A model generated the notes under the pieces. It saw only the letters and a program-made list of their open reading frames with translations. It had not been told where the DNA came from and searched no databases. Below, piece after piece: positions 1 to 9,686 of a stretch of 62,194 bases of DNA. How positions within the stretch are numbered: the first letter of the stretch is position 1; each line of letters starts with the position of its first letter. The stretch is from assembly GCA_012965515.1 (NCBI GenBank), contig DTSE01000313.1, forward strand, positions 1 to 62,194, read 5' to 3'. Source of the DNA: Candidatus Melainabacteria bacterium. GTDB taxonomy: Bacteria > Cyanobacteriota > Vampirovibrionia > Obscuribacterales > Obscuribacteraceae. The position numbers were made by a program, and so were the translations under genes.

Positions 1-1143
1 TCAGTAACTGAAGCTTCTATTTCATTGCCGTTCGTCACAGCGAATGAAACCGGTCCGAAACACTTGGACATGCGTTTGACTCGCTCGAAATTCAATGAAT
101 TGACAAGACATCTTGTAGACAAATGCCGCAAACCGGTTGAGCAAGCGCTCGAAGATGCCGGTCTCAAAGCGTCAGACCTGCAAGAAGTCGTGCTCGTAGG
201 CGGCTCCACTCGTATTCCTGCAGTTCAAGACCTCGTGAAGAGCTTGACCGGCGGCAAAGAGCCCAACCAAACAGTCAACCCTGACGAAGTGGTTGCCATC
301 GGCGCTGCTATTCAAGCAGGCGTTTTGGGCGGCGAAGTCCGTGACGTGGTGCTGCTGGACGTCACACCGCTTTCCTTGGGTATTGAAACCATGGGTGGTG
401 TCTTGACCAAATTGGTTGAGCGCAACACGACAATTCCGACGCACAAGTCTCAAGTATTCTCGACTGCCGAAGACAACCAACCTGCAGTAGATATCCAAAT
501 CTTCCAGGGCGAGCGTCCAATGGCAAAAGACAACAAAATGCTCGGTACATTCCGTTTGGACGGCATCAGACCCGCTCCTCGCGCAATGCCGAAAATCGAA
601 GTTTCTTTTGATATCGACGCCAACGGCATCGTGTCGGTCACGGCAAAAGATCAAGACACAGGTAAGGAGCAGAAGATCACTATCACTGCCTCGACCAATT
701 TGAGCAAAGACGATATTGAAAAACTCGTCAAAGATGCTGAAGGTCACGCCGCCGAAGACCTGAAGGCAAAAGCCAGTGCCGATGCCAGAAACGAAGCAGA
801 CAACCTCTGCTACACGGTCGAGCGTCAGATGACTGATGCCGGTGATGCGCTGACCAGTGGCAACCGCAACAAGGCTGAAAGCTTGATTGCCGACATTCGC
901 TTGAAGATCGAACAACGCGCTGACGCCGACACGCTGAAGCCGTTGCTCGAAGAATTGCGCGGAGTGCTCGTTTTGATTTCGCAAGATGCACAAAGGCAAC
1001 CGGCAGGCGCCAGAGCCGGCGGAGGCAGTTCTGAATCGGAAGCTGCATCAGGAGATTCCAGCAGTACCTCCAACTCGTCCTCATCCAGCAAATCGGGCGG
1101 CAAGGGCGACGACGATATCATTGACGCCGATATCGCCAACTAA
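1..1143 (+). CDS. dnaK: Chaperone DnaK (Hsp70), C-terminal part, cut by window start
   Basis: This is the 3' portion of an Hsp70 chaperone, an ATP-driven cytosolic protein-folding machine working with DnaJ and GrpE. The reading frame is open from base 1, so roughly 230-250 N-terminal residues lie outside the window. Visible are the end of the nucleotide-binding domain ([14 protein letters not shown], then [14 protein letters not shown] and [11 protein letters not shown]), the interdomain linker [15 protein letters not shown], the substrate-binding beta-sandwich, the helical lid and the acidic tail [11 protein letters not shown]. The lid is followed by a Gly/Ser-rich spacer. The family match is unambiguous. 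It may be one of several DnaK paralogues, as is common in cyanobacterial relatives; no dnaJ or grpE is seen downstream. Confidence 0.97.
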   Translation, partial: SVTEASISLPFVTANETGPKHLDMRLTRSKFNELTRHLVDKCRKPVEQALEDAGLKASDLQEVVLVGGSTRIPAVQDLVKSLTGGKEPNQTVNPDEVVAIGAAIQAGVLGGEVRDVVLLDVTPLSLGIETMGGVLTKLVERNTTIPTHKSQVFSTAEDNQPAVDIQIFQGERPMAKDNKMLGTFRLDGIRPAPRAMPKIEVSFDIDANGIVSVTAKDQDTGKEQKITITASTNLSKDDIEKLVKDAEGHAAEDLKAKASADARNEADNLCYTVERQMTDAGDALTSGNRNKAESLIADIRLKIEQRADADTLKPLLEELRGVLVLISQDAQRQPAGARAGGGSSESEAASGDSSSTSNSSSSSKSGGKGDDDIIDADIAN

Positions 1144-1200
1144 TCGCGATTTAGCTTGCTAACTTCTCGATTAGACGGCAGAAATAGCTACAATTAAGGG

Positions 1201-4200
1201 ATGAGCGCACGAAGCGAGTCCAAGTCATTTCAAAGAGAAATGTTCTTGCTCGTCCTTGCGCTCTTCTTTGCATCCGGCTTCAGCAGCCTCATCTACCAGG
1301 TAGTCTGGACCAGACACCTGGTGCTCATCTTTGGCTCCACTACACTGGCAACTTCCACAGTGCTTGCCGTCTTCATGGGTGGGCTGGCATTAGGAAGCTA
1401 CTTTGCCGGACGTGTGGCGGATAGAGTGGCGCGTCCGTTTCTCTGGTACGGAATTTTAGAAGGCATAATCGGAGTTTGGGCGCTTGCCGTTCCAACTCTC
1501 CTGGACATTTCTATATCTTCTTATAGGGTCATATGGGAATTAACCCATTTCGACTTCTTCTCTTTCAGTTTATTGAGACTGGCTCTTGCAGCCATGATTC
1601 TGCTCTTGCCCACAACTCTTATGGGCGCAACGCTGCCACTGCTTTCCAAGTTCGTCACCGATAGACTGGAAACAGTTGGCGATCGAATTGGCACAATCTA
1701 TGCCGTCAACACTTTAGGTGCCGTATGTGGTGCCGCGCAATCCGGCCTCATTCTTCTGCCCGGCATGGGTTTGTCAAACACCACATTGATCGCGGCCGGC
1801 GTCAATTTTGTATTGTGCGTGATCGTCTTATATGTTTCTGCCAGGTTAGAGCACAGCAACAGACAAGCTCTGCAGAAAGAAGCTTATGAAAGCAGCAAAG
1901 GCGAACTGAAGGCGGAAGATTCAAAGGTCGCCGCTAGCGCAGAAAATGCTGAGCAAGGAAAAACGGAGCCTGAAGCAGCTTCTGCAAGCTCATCTAAATC
2001 AAAGAAGAAAAAAAAGAAGGGAAAACAGAAGATCGCTGCGGCTGCGGAGAGCAAAGAATTAGAGCTGGAAACTAAAGATGAATCCTCAGACACGCTAGCT
2101 GCCAATGCAACAATTGCTTCCGAGCCGGAAAAGGAGAAGGAGGAAAAGACCTCTAGTCCATCTCTTCCTGCAAAAGTATCTAATAAGGTATACCTGGCGC
2201 TTGGGGCAATAGCTGTCTCGGGTGCGGCGGCTATGGTCTATGAGGTGTGCTGGACGCGCACGTTGTCGCTAGTGATTGGCGGCAGTACATACGCTTTTAC
2301 CGTAATGCTCTCGACTTTTCTTTCCGGGATCTTTTTAGGCAGCCTTTTCTGCGCAAAAGTGGTCGACAAATTCAGGCAACCTTTTTTGGCATTCGGGGTG
2401 TTTCAGATATTTGTCGCGATCGGCTGCTTGATGTCGCTCATGCTTTGTCAAAATCTGCCGATGTGGAATCTACAGCTCAACCAGCTTTTTCCCAACGCGC
2501 TCTTTTCCGTCTGGATTCGTTTCATCCTTGCCGAATCGGTGTTGCTGCCACTCACGCTCTTTCTGGGCGCGCTGTTTCCTGTTGTTATCAAATGCACCAC
2601 CTCCGATGTAGATCACATCGCCAGTTCGGTCGGAACCGTATACAGTGCCAATACGCTAGGCGCAATTGTAGGCTCTGTAGTCGCGGGCTTTGTTCTCATA
2701 CCTCACTTTGGGGTTGAGAAGACAATGCTTATTGCGACAGGCGTCAACATGCTCGTCGGTACGATAGTTATGTTTGCTCAAACGGATGCAAGACTGTCAA
2801 CGAAAATGACTTATGTTTTTCTTGGTGCAGCCGTTTTCATAGGTTTTATTGCCAATCCAAATTCAACCCACGACAAGAAGCCGCTACTCATCGCACAATC
2901 AGCTCGCAGGGCTATGAGAGACGGATATGATGTTTTCAAAAAGGACAGTCCGTGGAGATCATCGATCGAGCGGACGAAAATTGTCTATTACAAAGATGGG
3001 CCTTGCTCGAACGTTGCAGTTCTGCAATTCGCTCAAGGAGATAAAGTCGGAACATACTCTCTGCTTACCAATGGATGCGTCGACGCCAGTGACGGCGCAG
3101 ACATGTCGCAGCAGGTTTTGCTCGCAAGCTACCCGATGCTGTTTCGCCCTAATGCTCGCAGAGCATGCGTGATAGGCTGGGGTTCCGGTGTTACTGTGGC
3201 AGAATTGTTAAACTTCCCAATCGCCAGTGTCACAGCAGTTGAACTTGAGCCTGCTGTAATTGAAGCGGCAAAAGTCTTCGATAAATACACGCACGAACCT
3301 GAAAAAAATCCACGGGTCAAAGTCGAAATCAATGACGGACGCAACTTCCTTCTTGCCACCACGCAGAAGTTCGACATAATCGTCTCTGAACCCTCCAACC
3401 CGTGGCAAGTGGGCGTCTGCAACTTATTCACCGAAGAGTACTTCCAAACTGTTCGCGATCGACTGACACCAGATGGAGTGCTCAGCCTGTGGCTTCAGCT
3501 GGGAGAGGTGTCACCGGATTCGGTGAAATCAGTTCTATCCGCGCTCAATCGCAATTTCGATTACTGCCTGGCTATGGCTTCTGACTCAAGCAATCTCGTT
3601 ATTTTGGCAAGTCAAACACCATTACGTGCTGACTATGCGAGCTTACAGGAAGTCTTCGAGAATCCCTACATTTCGCGCGCGCTAGACAAAACGGGAATCA
3701 CTTCACCTGAAGGCGTCTTGTCTCGCATGGTAATGACACCGAGTGGACTTACATATCTTGTTCGTGAAACAAAACCGAACACTGATGACTTGAACGTTCT
3801 CGAATATCGCATCGGACGTACATATGAATCAATGACGTTTGGGCACTCCAACGGCGTAATGCTGTCCGAGAATATGGGGACACCGTCTGGCTATATCGAC
3901 TGGGGCAATCTGCCAAAAGAAAGAGTAGCGGCAATCATGGCGCGTGTAGCCATTGAAGCCACCAAGTTTGGCGATCTAACTGCTGCATATTCTTGGGCGC
4001 GTAGCTCCATTGAAAAGAATCAAAATGACGTGGCTAAGCGGATCATTTACTGGATCACCGAAGAAGACAAAAAGCGAACCAATTTTGCCCGCATGAGAGG
4101 GGAGATTGAAGCTTTAGATCCTATGAAAGACAAAGCAGCCAAGACGAGTTTGCCGGCGAAATCAGACCAGAGACTGGAATCTGAGGCGACTGAGGTTTTG

Positions 4201-4254
4201 AAGGCAAAAGGGAAGTTGGGAGCGCCCGCTAAAGACGCCTCACGCGGTAAATAA
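1201..4254 (+). CDS. Duplicated membrane domain fused to spermidine-synthase-like methyltransferase fold
   Basis: This 1017-residue protein belongs to the 'fused MFS/spermidine synthase' type. Two hydrophobic multi-helix blocks, starting near residues 15 and 329, are recognisably duplicated: each opens with a SGxxxxxYxVxWTRxL pattern followed by GSxxxA and GxxLGSxxxxxxxDxxxxPF. A hydrophilic Lys/Glu/Ser-rich linker (about residues 225-325) separates them. The C-terminal Rossmann domain has the nucleotide-binding glycine motif IGWGSG (about residues 658-663) and VELEPAVIEAA. Where true spermidine synthases carry an acidic catalytic motif (D-x-x-D-P), this one reads SEPSNPW (about 729-735), so polyamine synthesis is doubtful. 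The ATG at 1201 has an AAGGG immediately upstream with almost no spacing; a start at the methionine near residue 14 is also possible. Substrate unknown. Confidence 0.85.
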   Translation: MSARSESKSFQREMFLLVLALFFASGFSSLIYQVVWTRHLVLIFGSTTLATSTVLAVFMGGLALGSYFAGRVADRVARPFLWYGILEGIIGVWALAVPTLLDISISSYRVIWELTHFDFFSFSLLRLALAAMILLLPTTLMGATLPLLSKFVTDRLETVGDRIGTIYAVNTLGAVCGAAQSGLILLPGMGLSNTTLIAAGVNFVLCVIVLYVSARLEHSNRQALQKEAYESSKGELKAEDSKVAASAENAEQGKTEPEAASASSSKSKKKKKKGKQKIAAAAESKELELETKDESSDTLAANATIASEPEKEKEEKTSSPSLPAKVSNKVYLALGAIAVSGAAAMVYEVCWTRTLSLVIGGSTYAFTVMLSTFLSGIFLGSLFCAKVVDKFRQPFLAFGVFQIFVAIGCLMSLMLCQNLPMWNLQLNQLFPNALFSVWIRFILAESVLLPLTLFLGALFPVVIKCTTSDVDHIASSVGTVYSANTLGAIVGSVVAGFVLIPHFGVEKTMLIATGVNMLVGTIVMFAQTDARLSTKMTYVFLGAAVFIGFIANPNSTHDKKPLLIAQSARRAMRDGYDVFKKDSPWRSSIERTKIVYYKDGPCSNVAVLQFAQGDKVGTYSLLTNGCVDASDGADMSQQVLLASYPMLFRPNARRACVIGWGSGVTVAELLNFPIASVTAVELEPAVIEAAKVFDKYTHEPEKNPRVKVEINDGRNFLLATTQKFDIIVSEPSNPWQVGVCNLFTEEYFQTVRDRLTPDGVLSLWLQLGEVSPDSVKSVLSALNRNFDYCLAMASDSSNLVILASQTPLRADYASLQEVFENPYISRALDKTGITSPEGVLSRMVMTPSGLTYLVRETKPNTDDLNVLEYRIGRTYESMTFGHSNGVMLSENMGTPSGYIDWGNLPKERVAAIMARVAIEATKFGDLTAAYSWARSSIEKNQNDVAKRIIYWITEEDKKRTNFARMRGEIEALDPMKDKAAKTSLPAKSDQRLESEATEVLKAKGKLGAPAKDASRGK

Positions 4255-4334
4255 CCAAAAGAGGACGTGAAGCAGAGGATCTATTACAATTGCCATTCTA
4301 TGTGGCCTTTGCCTCCCCTGACACGGACTTTTTC

Positions 4335-5627
4335 ATGAAAACTGCCAACTCCCAAAAGCTTCTCAATGGCGTTCTGACCTGCCTTATAGCCGTCTCGGCT
4401 CAAGCGGGCGTCCTGACAAGCCCTGCTTTCGCTGCCGCTCCAGCCAAGGAATCTGCATCATCCGCGACACAAATGGACGCGAAGTCCGCGCAAATTATGA
4501 AGAACGTTGGTACGTTCTACAAAGACATGAAGGGTTTCACCCAGACCATGTCAACAGAAATGAAGATAACGGCTGCCGACAAGCAGACTGCAATGACGTC
4601 GGTATTCAAGGTATCTTTTGGTCGACCAAACAAGTTTTATTTGAAGCTTGAAAGCGGCAAGATGGGCGGGCAAATGGTTTGCGACGGAAAGACCGCATAC
4701 CTCTATACTCCTGTGCTGAACAAGTATATGAGTATGCCGGCGCCGGAAAACCTCAGCCAAATCTTCGATACGATCGATTATCAAATCGTCGGGGGCGGCT
4801 TCAGCAGCATGTCTTTGATCGAATCAATGTGCACGCCGGATCCGTACTCGCAAATCATGGCAGACGTAATTAAAGTTGAACACGCAGGTGTCGAGAAGGT
4901 CGCAGACAACGATTGCGATCATTTGCGCTTCACACAGAAAGACTTCACATGGGACATGTGGGTAAGGCAAGGCAAGGAATCATGGATTCAGAAAGTTACT
5001 GCCGACATGTCCAAAGTTCTGGCTAACAAGCCGGGCGCACCAGAGGGCGTGAGCGCTTTACTCACTTGCTTGTATACCAATTCAGAGGCAAACGTTCTCC
5101 CGACCGCTGAACTTCTAGCTTTTACAAAGCCGGAAGGAGCAAAAGAGGTGAAGAGCTTCTTGGAAGACAGGTCGGCTGAAGCGGCGTCCGTTCACCCGCT
5201 GGTCAACAAGCCAGCCCCCACATTCGATCTGGAAACCGTAGATGGCACAAAATTCAATTTGGCATCACAAAAAGGCAAAGTGGTCGTGTTGGATTTCTGG
5301 GCGACTTGGTGCGGTCCTTGCACAATGGCATTACCGATTATCACTGAGGTGACCAGTTCGCTTAAGGACAAAGATGTGGTATTTCTTGCCGTAAACATTC
5401 AGGAGACTCCGGCGCAAATCAAAGAATTCCTCGACAAGAAGAATTTGAAGGTTTCGGTTGGACTGGATACTGAAGGAAAAGTAGCTGAGTTATACCAAGT
5501 GCGCGGCATCCCGCAAACAGTAATCGTCGGAAAAGATGGAAACGTCGCCGAAGTGCATATAGGTTTCTCTCCTGATTTGAAGGAGAGTTTTACGAAAGAA
5601 CTAAACGACATTCTTTCCGGGAAGTAG
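4335..5627 (+). CDS. Secreted LolA-like (DUF2092-type) domain fused to TlpA-type thioredoxin
   Basis: The protein (430 residues from this start) begins with a signal peptide ending near PAFAAAPAKE. Residues about 45-265 resemble the LolA/LolB-like lipoprotein-carrier fold of DUF2092-type proteins (KDMKGFTQTMSTEMKI, then RPNKFYLKLESG and VCDGKTAYLY). The C-terminal 140 residues are a TlpA/ResA-type thioredoxin with the active site WCGPC (cysteines at about 326 and 329) and the cis-proline region RGIPQTVIV. It is therefore likely an extracytoplasmic thiol-disulfide oxidoreductase tethered to a lipid- or lipoprotein-binding module. The frame extends upstream to a TTG at 4290, but the ATG at 4335 directly precedes the signal sequence and is preferred. 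Fusion of these two folds is noteworthy. Confidence 0.85.
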   Translation: MKTANSQKLLNGVLTCLIAVSAQAGVLTSPAFAAAPAKESASSATQMDAKSAQIMKNVGTFYKDMKGFTQTMSTEMKITAADKQTAMTSVFKVSFGRPNKFYLKLESGKMGGQMVCDGKTAYLYTPVLNKYMSMPAPENLSQIFDTIDYQIVGGGFSSMSLIESMCTPDPYSQIMADVIKVEHAGVEKVADNDCDHLRFTQKDFTWDMWVRQGKESWIQKVTADMSKVLANKPGAPEGVSALLTCLYTNSEANVLPTAELLAFTKPEGAKEVKSFLEDRSAEAASVHPLVNKPAPTFDLETVDGTKFNLASQKGKVVVLDFWATWCGPCTMALPIITEVTSSLKDKDVVFLAVNIQETPAQIKEFLDKKNLKVSVGLDTEGKVAELYQVRGIPQTVIVGKDGNVAEVHIGFSPDLKESFTKELNDILSGK

Positions 5628-5635
5628 AAGATCCA

Positions 5636-5658
5636 GGGAGCCGATTTTCAGCTCCCTG
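5636..5658. terminator. Hairpin between convergent genes
   Basis: AGGGAGC (5636-5642) pairs with GCTCCCT (5652-5658) around a 9-base loop, exactly between the convergent stops at 5627 (plus) and 5659 (minus). There is no good T-run on either side, so a shared terminator is plausible rather than certain. Confidence 0.5.
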
Positions 5659-6450
5659 CTACGTATTCATCTTCGTCAGTTTGCCATTTTTTCTCGCTTC
5701 ATTGAAGAGAAACTCGAATAGAAGAGCAGCGAGAAACGCGTAAATCACGTTGAGAACTACGCTCATAATCAAGTCTTTGGTGGCGAAACTCCCACCTTTG
5801 AGCACCGTGCGCATACCTTCAAACACATACGTAGCTGGCACACAAAGTGCGATCGTACGCAGCCATGCAGGCAGAACATCAGCCGGATAAAACACACAGC
5901 AAATCGGTTGAATCAAAAAGGGAATCGCCCAGGCAAGAGCCTCGGCCTGGTGCCCCCAGCGAATAATTATGGCAGTGGTAATTAAGCCGATAGTCCAGCC
6001 CATCAGAAGTAGATTGATAAAGAAGGGAATCATGCAGTAGCCGAGCATTCCGAAATTGTATTGGTAGAACCAATACGCCAGCGGGATCATGATCAGTGAT
6101 ACACACACCGATTGCAGCAGGCCTGATATACAAGTCGCCGCGACAAACTCGAATGTTCTCACCGGTGCGACAAAGATGTTGATGAAGTTGCGAGACCAGA
6201 CGTCTTCCAGGAAGGAAACGCTCACCGCTTGCTGAGCACGATAGAGTACGTTCCACATGATGACCGAGCCGATCAGGAATGTGAAAACACCAGGCACTGA
6301 CGAATTCACCTTGAGCATGTACATCGTCAAAAAGCCCCAGACCAAAAGATCCATGACGGGCCAAAAGACGATATCCAAAATTCTAAATGTGCTTCTGGAA
6401 TAGCAGTAGAAATAACGAAGGAGAAGCCCTCTAATTCTGGCGATGCTCAT
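5659..6450 (-). CDS. ABC-2 type export permease
   Basis: This 263-residue integral membrane protein has about six hydrophobic segments and the N-terminal architecture of ABC-2 permeases (cytoplasmic RRxxLxxR-like start, then an FWPVMDLLVWGFL helix). The start codon overlaps the stop of the upstream ATPase gene (6447) by four bases, so the two are translationally coupled and very probably form one exporter. NodJ/polysaccharide- and drug-type exporters share this layout; the cargo cannot be deduced. It converges on the LolA/thioredoxin gene with a hairpin between. Confidence 0.85.
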   Translation of the reverse strand: MSIARIRGLLLRYFYCYSRSTFRILDIVFWPVMDLLVWGFLTMYMLKVNSSVPGVFTFLIGSVIMWNVLYRAQQAVSVSFLEDVWSRNFINIFVAPVRTFEFVAATCISGLLQSVCVSLIMIPLAYWFYQYNFGMLGYCMIPFFINLLLMGWTIGLITTAIIIRWGHQAEALAWAIPFLIQPICCVFYPADVLPAWLRTIALCVPATYVFEGMRTVLKGGSFATKDLIMSVVLNVIYAFLAALLFEFLFNEARKNGKLTKMNT

Positions 6451-7199
6451 TTTTCTTCTTGCTCCACGAGATCGCCGCCTCGGGCAATGCGAATGAAAAC
6501 ATCCTCGAGTGAATTCTGCTTGAACTGTTCCAATATCTGTTTTGGAGTGCCCTCCGCACGGACTTTTCCAAGTTGCATGAAGACGACGCGATTACAGATT
6601 TCCTGCACATCCTTCATGTTGTGTGACGTGTACAGCACCGTCATGTTTTTGTCTTTTTGAATTTTGACAATGAGCTTGCGCACTTTATCTGCAATGTCCG
6701 GGTCTAGACTGGCAGTGGGCTCGTCTAACATAAGCATTTCGGGATCATTGAGGAGAGCCTTGCACAAGTTCAAACGAGTCGACTCCCCCGATGAAAGCTT
6801 GCCCGTCAGAGTGTTTGCCAGGTGCGAGATTTCAAACATCTGCAACAGCTCATCAATTTTCTCTTTCGCATTTTTTACCTGATACAGAGCTGCAAAAACA
6901 TTCAAGTTTTCTCTAACCTTGAGATTGTCCGGCAACCAAATGTACGCTGAAGAGAAATTACAGCGCTGCAAAATTTTGACACGCTCCTTTTCGATTGGCA
7001 TACCAAAAATATTCACCACACCAGAGGTAGGTGTTACGAGTCCAAGCAATATCTGTATAGCGGTTGTTTTCCCTGCACCATTCGGTCCCAGGAGTCCAAC
7101 TACTTCACCACGATGAGCGACAAAAGAAACATCCGCGACGGCCACTTTGGCGCCATATTCTTTGCGCAGATTTTTTACTTCAAGTACTAGCTCAGACAT
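6447..7199 (-). CDS. ABC transporter ATPase partner of the ABC-2 permease
   Basis: The gene encodes a 250-residue ATPase subunit with Walker [10 protein letters not shown], an ABC signature of the form LSSGES (in place of the usual LSGGQ), Walker B LMLDEPTASLD and a switch histidine in YTSHN. The ATG at 7199 (MSELVLEVKNL) is preferred over an upstream in-frame start at 7250 because homologous ATPases begin just before the ExxNLxKxYG segment. Its 5' end lies only 24 bases from the divergent DUF3370 gene start, so the two promoters must overlap the opposite genes. It is coupled to the permease at 5659-6450. Confidence 0.9.
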   Translation of the reverse strand: MSELVLEVKNLRKEYGAKVAVADVSFVAHRGEVVGLLGPNGAGKTTAIQILLGLVTPTSGVVNIFGMPIEKERVKILQRCNFSSAYIWLPDNLKVRENLNVFAALYQVKNAKEKIDELLQMFEISHLANTLTGKLSSGESTRLNLCKALLNDPEMLMLDEPTASLDPDIADKVRKLIVKIQKDKNMTVLYTSHNMKDVQEICNRVVFMQLGKVRAEGTPKQILEQFKQNSLEDVFIRIARGGDLVEQEEK

Positions 7200-7223
7200 A
7201 AAAGCCAAGATAACATAAGGTAG

Positions 7224-8711
7224 ATGGTAAAAGTCACTCAGATCAAGCAAGTTGTCTCAATGATTGGCACGCGAGAAGGGCAAGGCATCACTTCGCCAGT
7301 TTCACTGAAGCGCGAACGCATATTCAAAGCATTGCTATCATACTCACTCATCGCAATCACGGCCGTACTAAGTCTCGGCTCGGGAGTGAGCATGGCATCT
7401 GCTCAGGAAGTCAAAGAAACCAAGATTTTGATGAACACAGAAGTGCGTCCGTTGCCGGGCTCGCTCGGCACGGTTCCAATGTTCAACAGTAACAGCCCGG
7501 AAGTCGTGAGAAGCAACGGTGTGCTTTTATCCCTTCTTCCAAAAGAAGGCAAGAAATTTCCTGACGCCCATCTCGAGTACCCTCTGAAAGGTCGCTTTCG
7601 CGTCTTCACGCACCATATCAACAACAATCCGAAGCAAGATCGTGTCCTATACATGGGCTTGATTGCATACAACCCCGATGACAATGACGCTACCGTGAGA
7701 ATCTTGAATGCATCCAGCTACGTAAGCCAACCAGATGCACCGTTCATAAAACTGCCCGTAATCGCCGACAACAACGACGGAAATGTGTACGCAGGTCCCG
7801 GAGACAGAATTACCAACGACTATTTGAGGGGCGACAGACAAACAGGTTGGCCAGCAAAGATCTCAGTACCGGCAAAAGGCTACGCAATTATTTATGCACT
7901 GCCGGTGCAAGTACGAGGGTTAGTGTCTCAAAGCAACGGACGCAGCACTTTGCTGGAACTTACATCGAGTAGAAAAATCTACTTGGCGGAAGTTGCCGAC
8001 TTCATAAAAACAGAGAATAGCCGCAGTGTCGAATCACCTTCTCTAGAGCGTTTTGTTGAAATAGCGGAAACGCATACGCTTGCCGATGAGCGAGACAAAA
8101 CGCCCAGTGTGCCCGGTGCAAAAGGACCACTCATCTATGGTCGCGTTGCCGGCGTTCAAATCGGATGCAAATGGACAGGCACCGCCACCGATGGCGAGAA
8201 AGACATCACCAGGCTGACCGTACCCGAGAATGGCAAGTCTCTTGCCTTTCCAATCTGTTCGCTCGAACGAGGCACATTCGGCACTGGTCAAGTCCAGAGT
8301 GCTCCACTTGTGACACGCTATGCGGACACTGCATATGCTGCACACGGTAACTATGCGGTTGAATACCGCCTGCAATTCCCTTTGTACAATCCATCAAAAT
8401 CCAAAGTGAAAGTTTCTGTCTCCCTGGACACTCCACTCAAAACGGAAGATCCAAAGGAAAATCTGACTTACTTCGAACCTCCGGCAAAAAACACATTCTT
8501 CAGAGGTACTGTGCTCGTTCAATACCTTTCGGACAAGGGCAAGAAGACAAAGGACTATATCCACTTGGTCCAAACACGTGGAACAAAAGGTAAGGAACTC
8601 TTGAGTATAGTCATGAAGCCGAAAGGCAGGCGCACAGTTCAACTCTCACTCTTCTACCCGCCCGATGCGACGCCGCCTCAAGTGATAACCATCAGCAGTA
8701 AAGAGCCGTAA
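7224..8711 (+). CDS. Secreted DUF3370-family protein
   Basis: The predicted protein (495 residues) has an N-terminal hydrophobic signal segment ending near VSMASAQE, followed by a mature region with no further membrane helices. The stretch EVRPLPGSLGTVPMFNSNSP and the following SNGVLLSLLP and GRFRVFTHHIN match my memory of DUF3370, a cyanobacterial family of unknown function. The ATG at 7224 has AAGG three bases upstream; a later in-frame methionine at 7260 is the alternative and would give a shorter n-region. Mature protein is probably extracytoplasmic. It lies divergently from an ABC exporter and meets the LRR gene end to end, three bases apart. Confidence 0.8.
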   Translation: MVKVTQIKQVVSMIGTREGQGITSPVSLKRERIFKALLSYSLIAITAVLSLGSGVSMASAQEVKETKILMNTEVRPLPGSLGTVPMFNSNSPEVVRSNGVLLSLLPKEGKKFPDAHLEYPLKGRFRVFTHHINNNPKQDRVLYMGLIAYNPDDNDATVRILNASSYVSQPDAPFIKLPVIADNNDGNVYAGPGDRITNDYLRGDRQTGWPAKISVPAKGYAIIYALPVQVRGLVSQSNGRSTLLELTSSRKIYLAEVADFIKTENSRSVESPSLERFVEIAETHTLADERDKTPSVPGAKGPLIYGRVAGVQIGCKWTGTATDGEKDITRLTVPENGKSLAFPICSLERGTFGTGQVQSAPLVTRYADTAYAAHGNYAVEYRLQFPLYNPSKSKVKVSVSLDTPLKTEDPKENLTYFEPPAKNTFFRGTVLVQYLSDKGKKTKDYIHLVQTRGTKGKELLSIVMKPKGRRTVQLSLFYPPDATPPQVITISSKEP

Positions 8712-8714
8712 CAA

Positions 8715-9686
8715 TCAGTGCAATGGTTCGAAGAGCTCTTTCGGTAGGTTCTTACCCTTACCGTCAAATTGAATTTTCACGTGCGGTAGTTTCTTCTTGA
8801 ACTCGCGTTGTTGCTCAGGCGAGAAATTTCTGCCTTCCAATTTCAACTGCTTCAGACAAGGAAACTTCAGGAAATAAGGCAAACTTCGGGGACCTACTCC
8901 TGTAGTCTGCACATTGAGCGATTTGATTTTGGTATTCTGCAGCATCGCAATTGATGCATCAGAAATTCTATTGTTGCCGGAGATTTTTAGAACAGTCAAA
9001 AGCGGGAGCTTTAGAACAATTTCCAAACCCTTATTGCTCAAGTGAATGTTGTCGATTTGAAGGTTACTAACCTTCTTCAAAACGGTCAGGTACTTTAGAT
9101 TGTCATCGTCCAAGTCATTGTGACCAATGACAAGGTTCTCCAATTGGAGATGCTTCGCAATCGACTTCATGGCATCGCCACGGATCAAAGTTTTATCGCA
9201 GCCAAGAAATTGCAGATTTTTCAGTGGCTCAAGGTTCACGATTCCCTTGGTCGTTATATCCGTGCCTTCTAGCTCGATATGGTGAAGCCCGGTCAATTTG
9301 GCGACATACTTCAGATCATCGTCTGTCACTTCGAGCCGCTTCATATTTATCCCAAATAGGCCATTTGGATCGAGTTTAGTAAGATCCGACAGGTGTTGCG
9401 CACCGTCGTAACTGACCTTCAATAAGGTGCGCGTGCCGGGAGGAAACGTCAAGCGCCCACGCGCAGGCGAGTGAATAGTGGTGCCAGGTTCGGATTCGTC
9501 AGACCCGGCCGAATTTTTCAGTACGTACAACTCACCCAACGAATAGCTATCCGGGAAGTTCAAGACAACAGGCGCACCAGCAGCAAGCTTAGCAGCGCCA
9601 GGAGCAGCTGTTGAAGCGGTGTCCAAAGTCATAGCCAGAAAAAACACTGGTAACAAGACCGTCAGCATTGAAAAGCGCATATTCAT
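8715..9686 (-). CDS. Secreted leucine-rich-repeat protein
   Basis: This 323-residue protein starts with a signal peptide (cleavage likely near TASTAAPGAAK). From about residue 110 to 290 it carries successive repeats of the form LxxLxxLxLxxTxIxxxG, e.g. LTGLHHIELEGTDITTKG and LKNLQFLGCDKTLI, which is the solenoid pattern of leucine-rich repeats of the bacterial/RNase-inhibitor-like kind. Such solenoids bind proteins; no enzyme domain is visible. Its start overlaps the stop of the ABC permease-protease fusion at 9683 (ATGA overlap), making it the last gene of a four-gene minus-strand operon. Confidence 0.85.
   Translation of the reverse strand: MNMRFSMLTVLLPVFFLAMTLDTASTAAPGAAKLAAGAPVVLNFPDSYSLGELYVLKNSAGSDESEPGTTIHSPARGRLTFPPGTRTLLKVSYDGAQHLSDLTKLDPNGLFGINMKRLEVTDDDLKYVAKLTGLHHIELEGTDITTKGIVNLEPLKNLQFLGCDKTLIRGDAMKSIAKHLQLENLVIGHNDLDDDNLKYLTVLKKVSNLQIDNIHLSNKGLEIVLKLPLLTVLKISGNNRISDASIAMLQNTKIKSLNVQTTGVGPRSLPYFLKFPCLKQLKLEGRNFSPEQQREFKKKLPHVKIQFDGKGKNLPKELFEPLH

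Noticed and set aside
172-999. Long minus-strand frame inside dnaK
   Set aside because: It is the antisense shadow of a clearly conserved Hsp70 coding sequence.
1140-1174. Inverted repeat CTAATCG / CGATTAG after dnaK
   Set aside because: Seven base pairs around a 21-base loop without a T-run is too weak to call a terminator.
1884-2105. Ser/Phe-rich minus-strand frame
   Set aside because: It is the complement of the Lys/Glu-rich linker of the membrane fusion protein.
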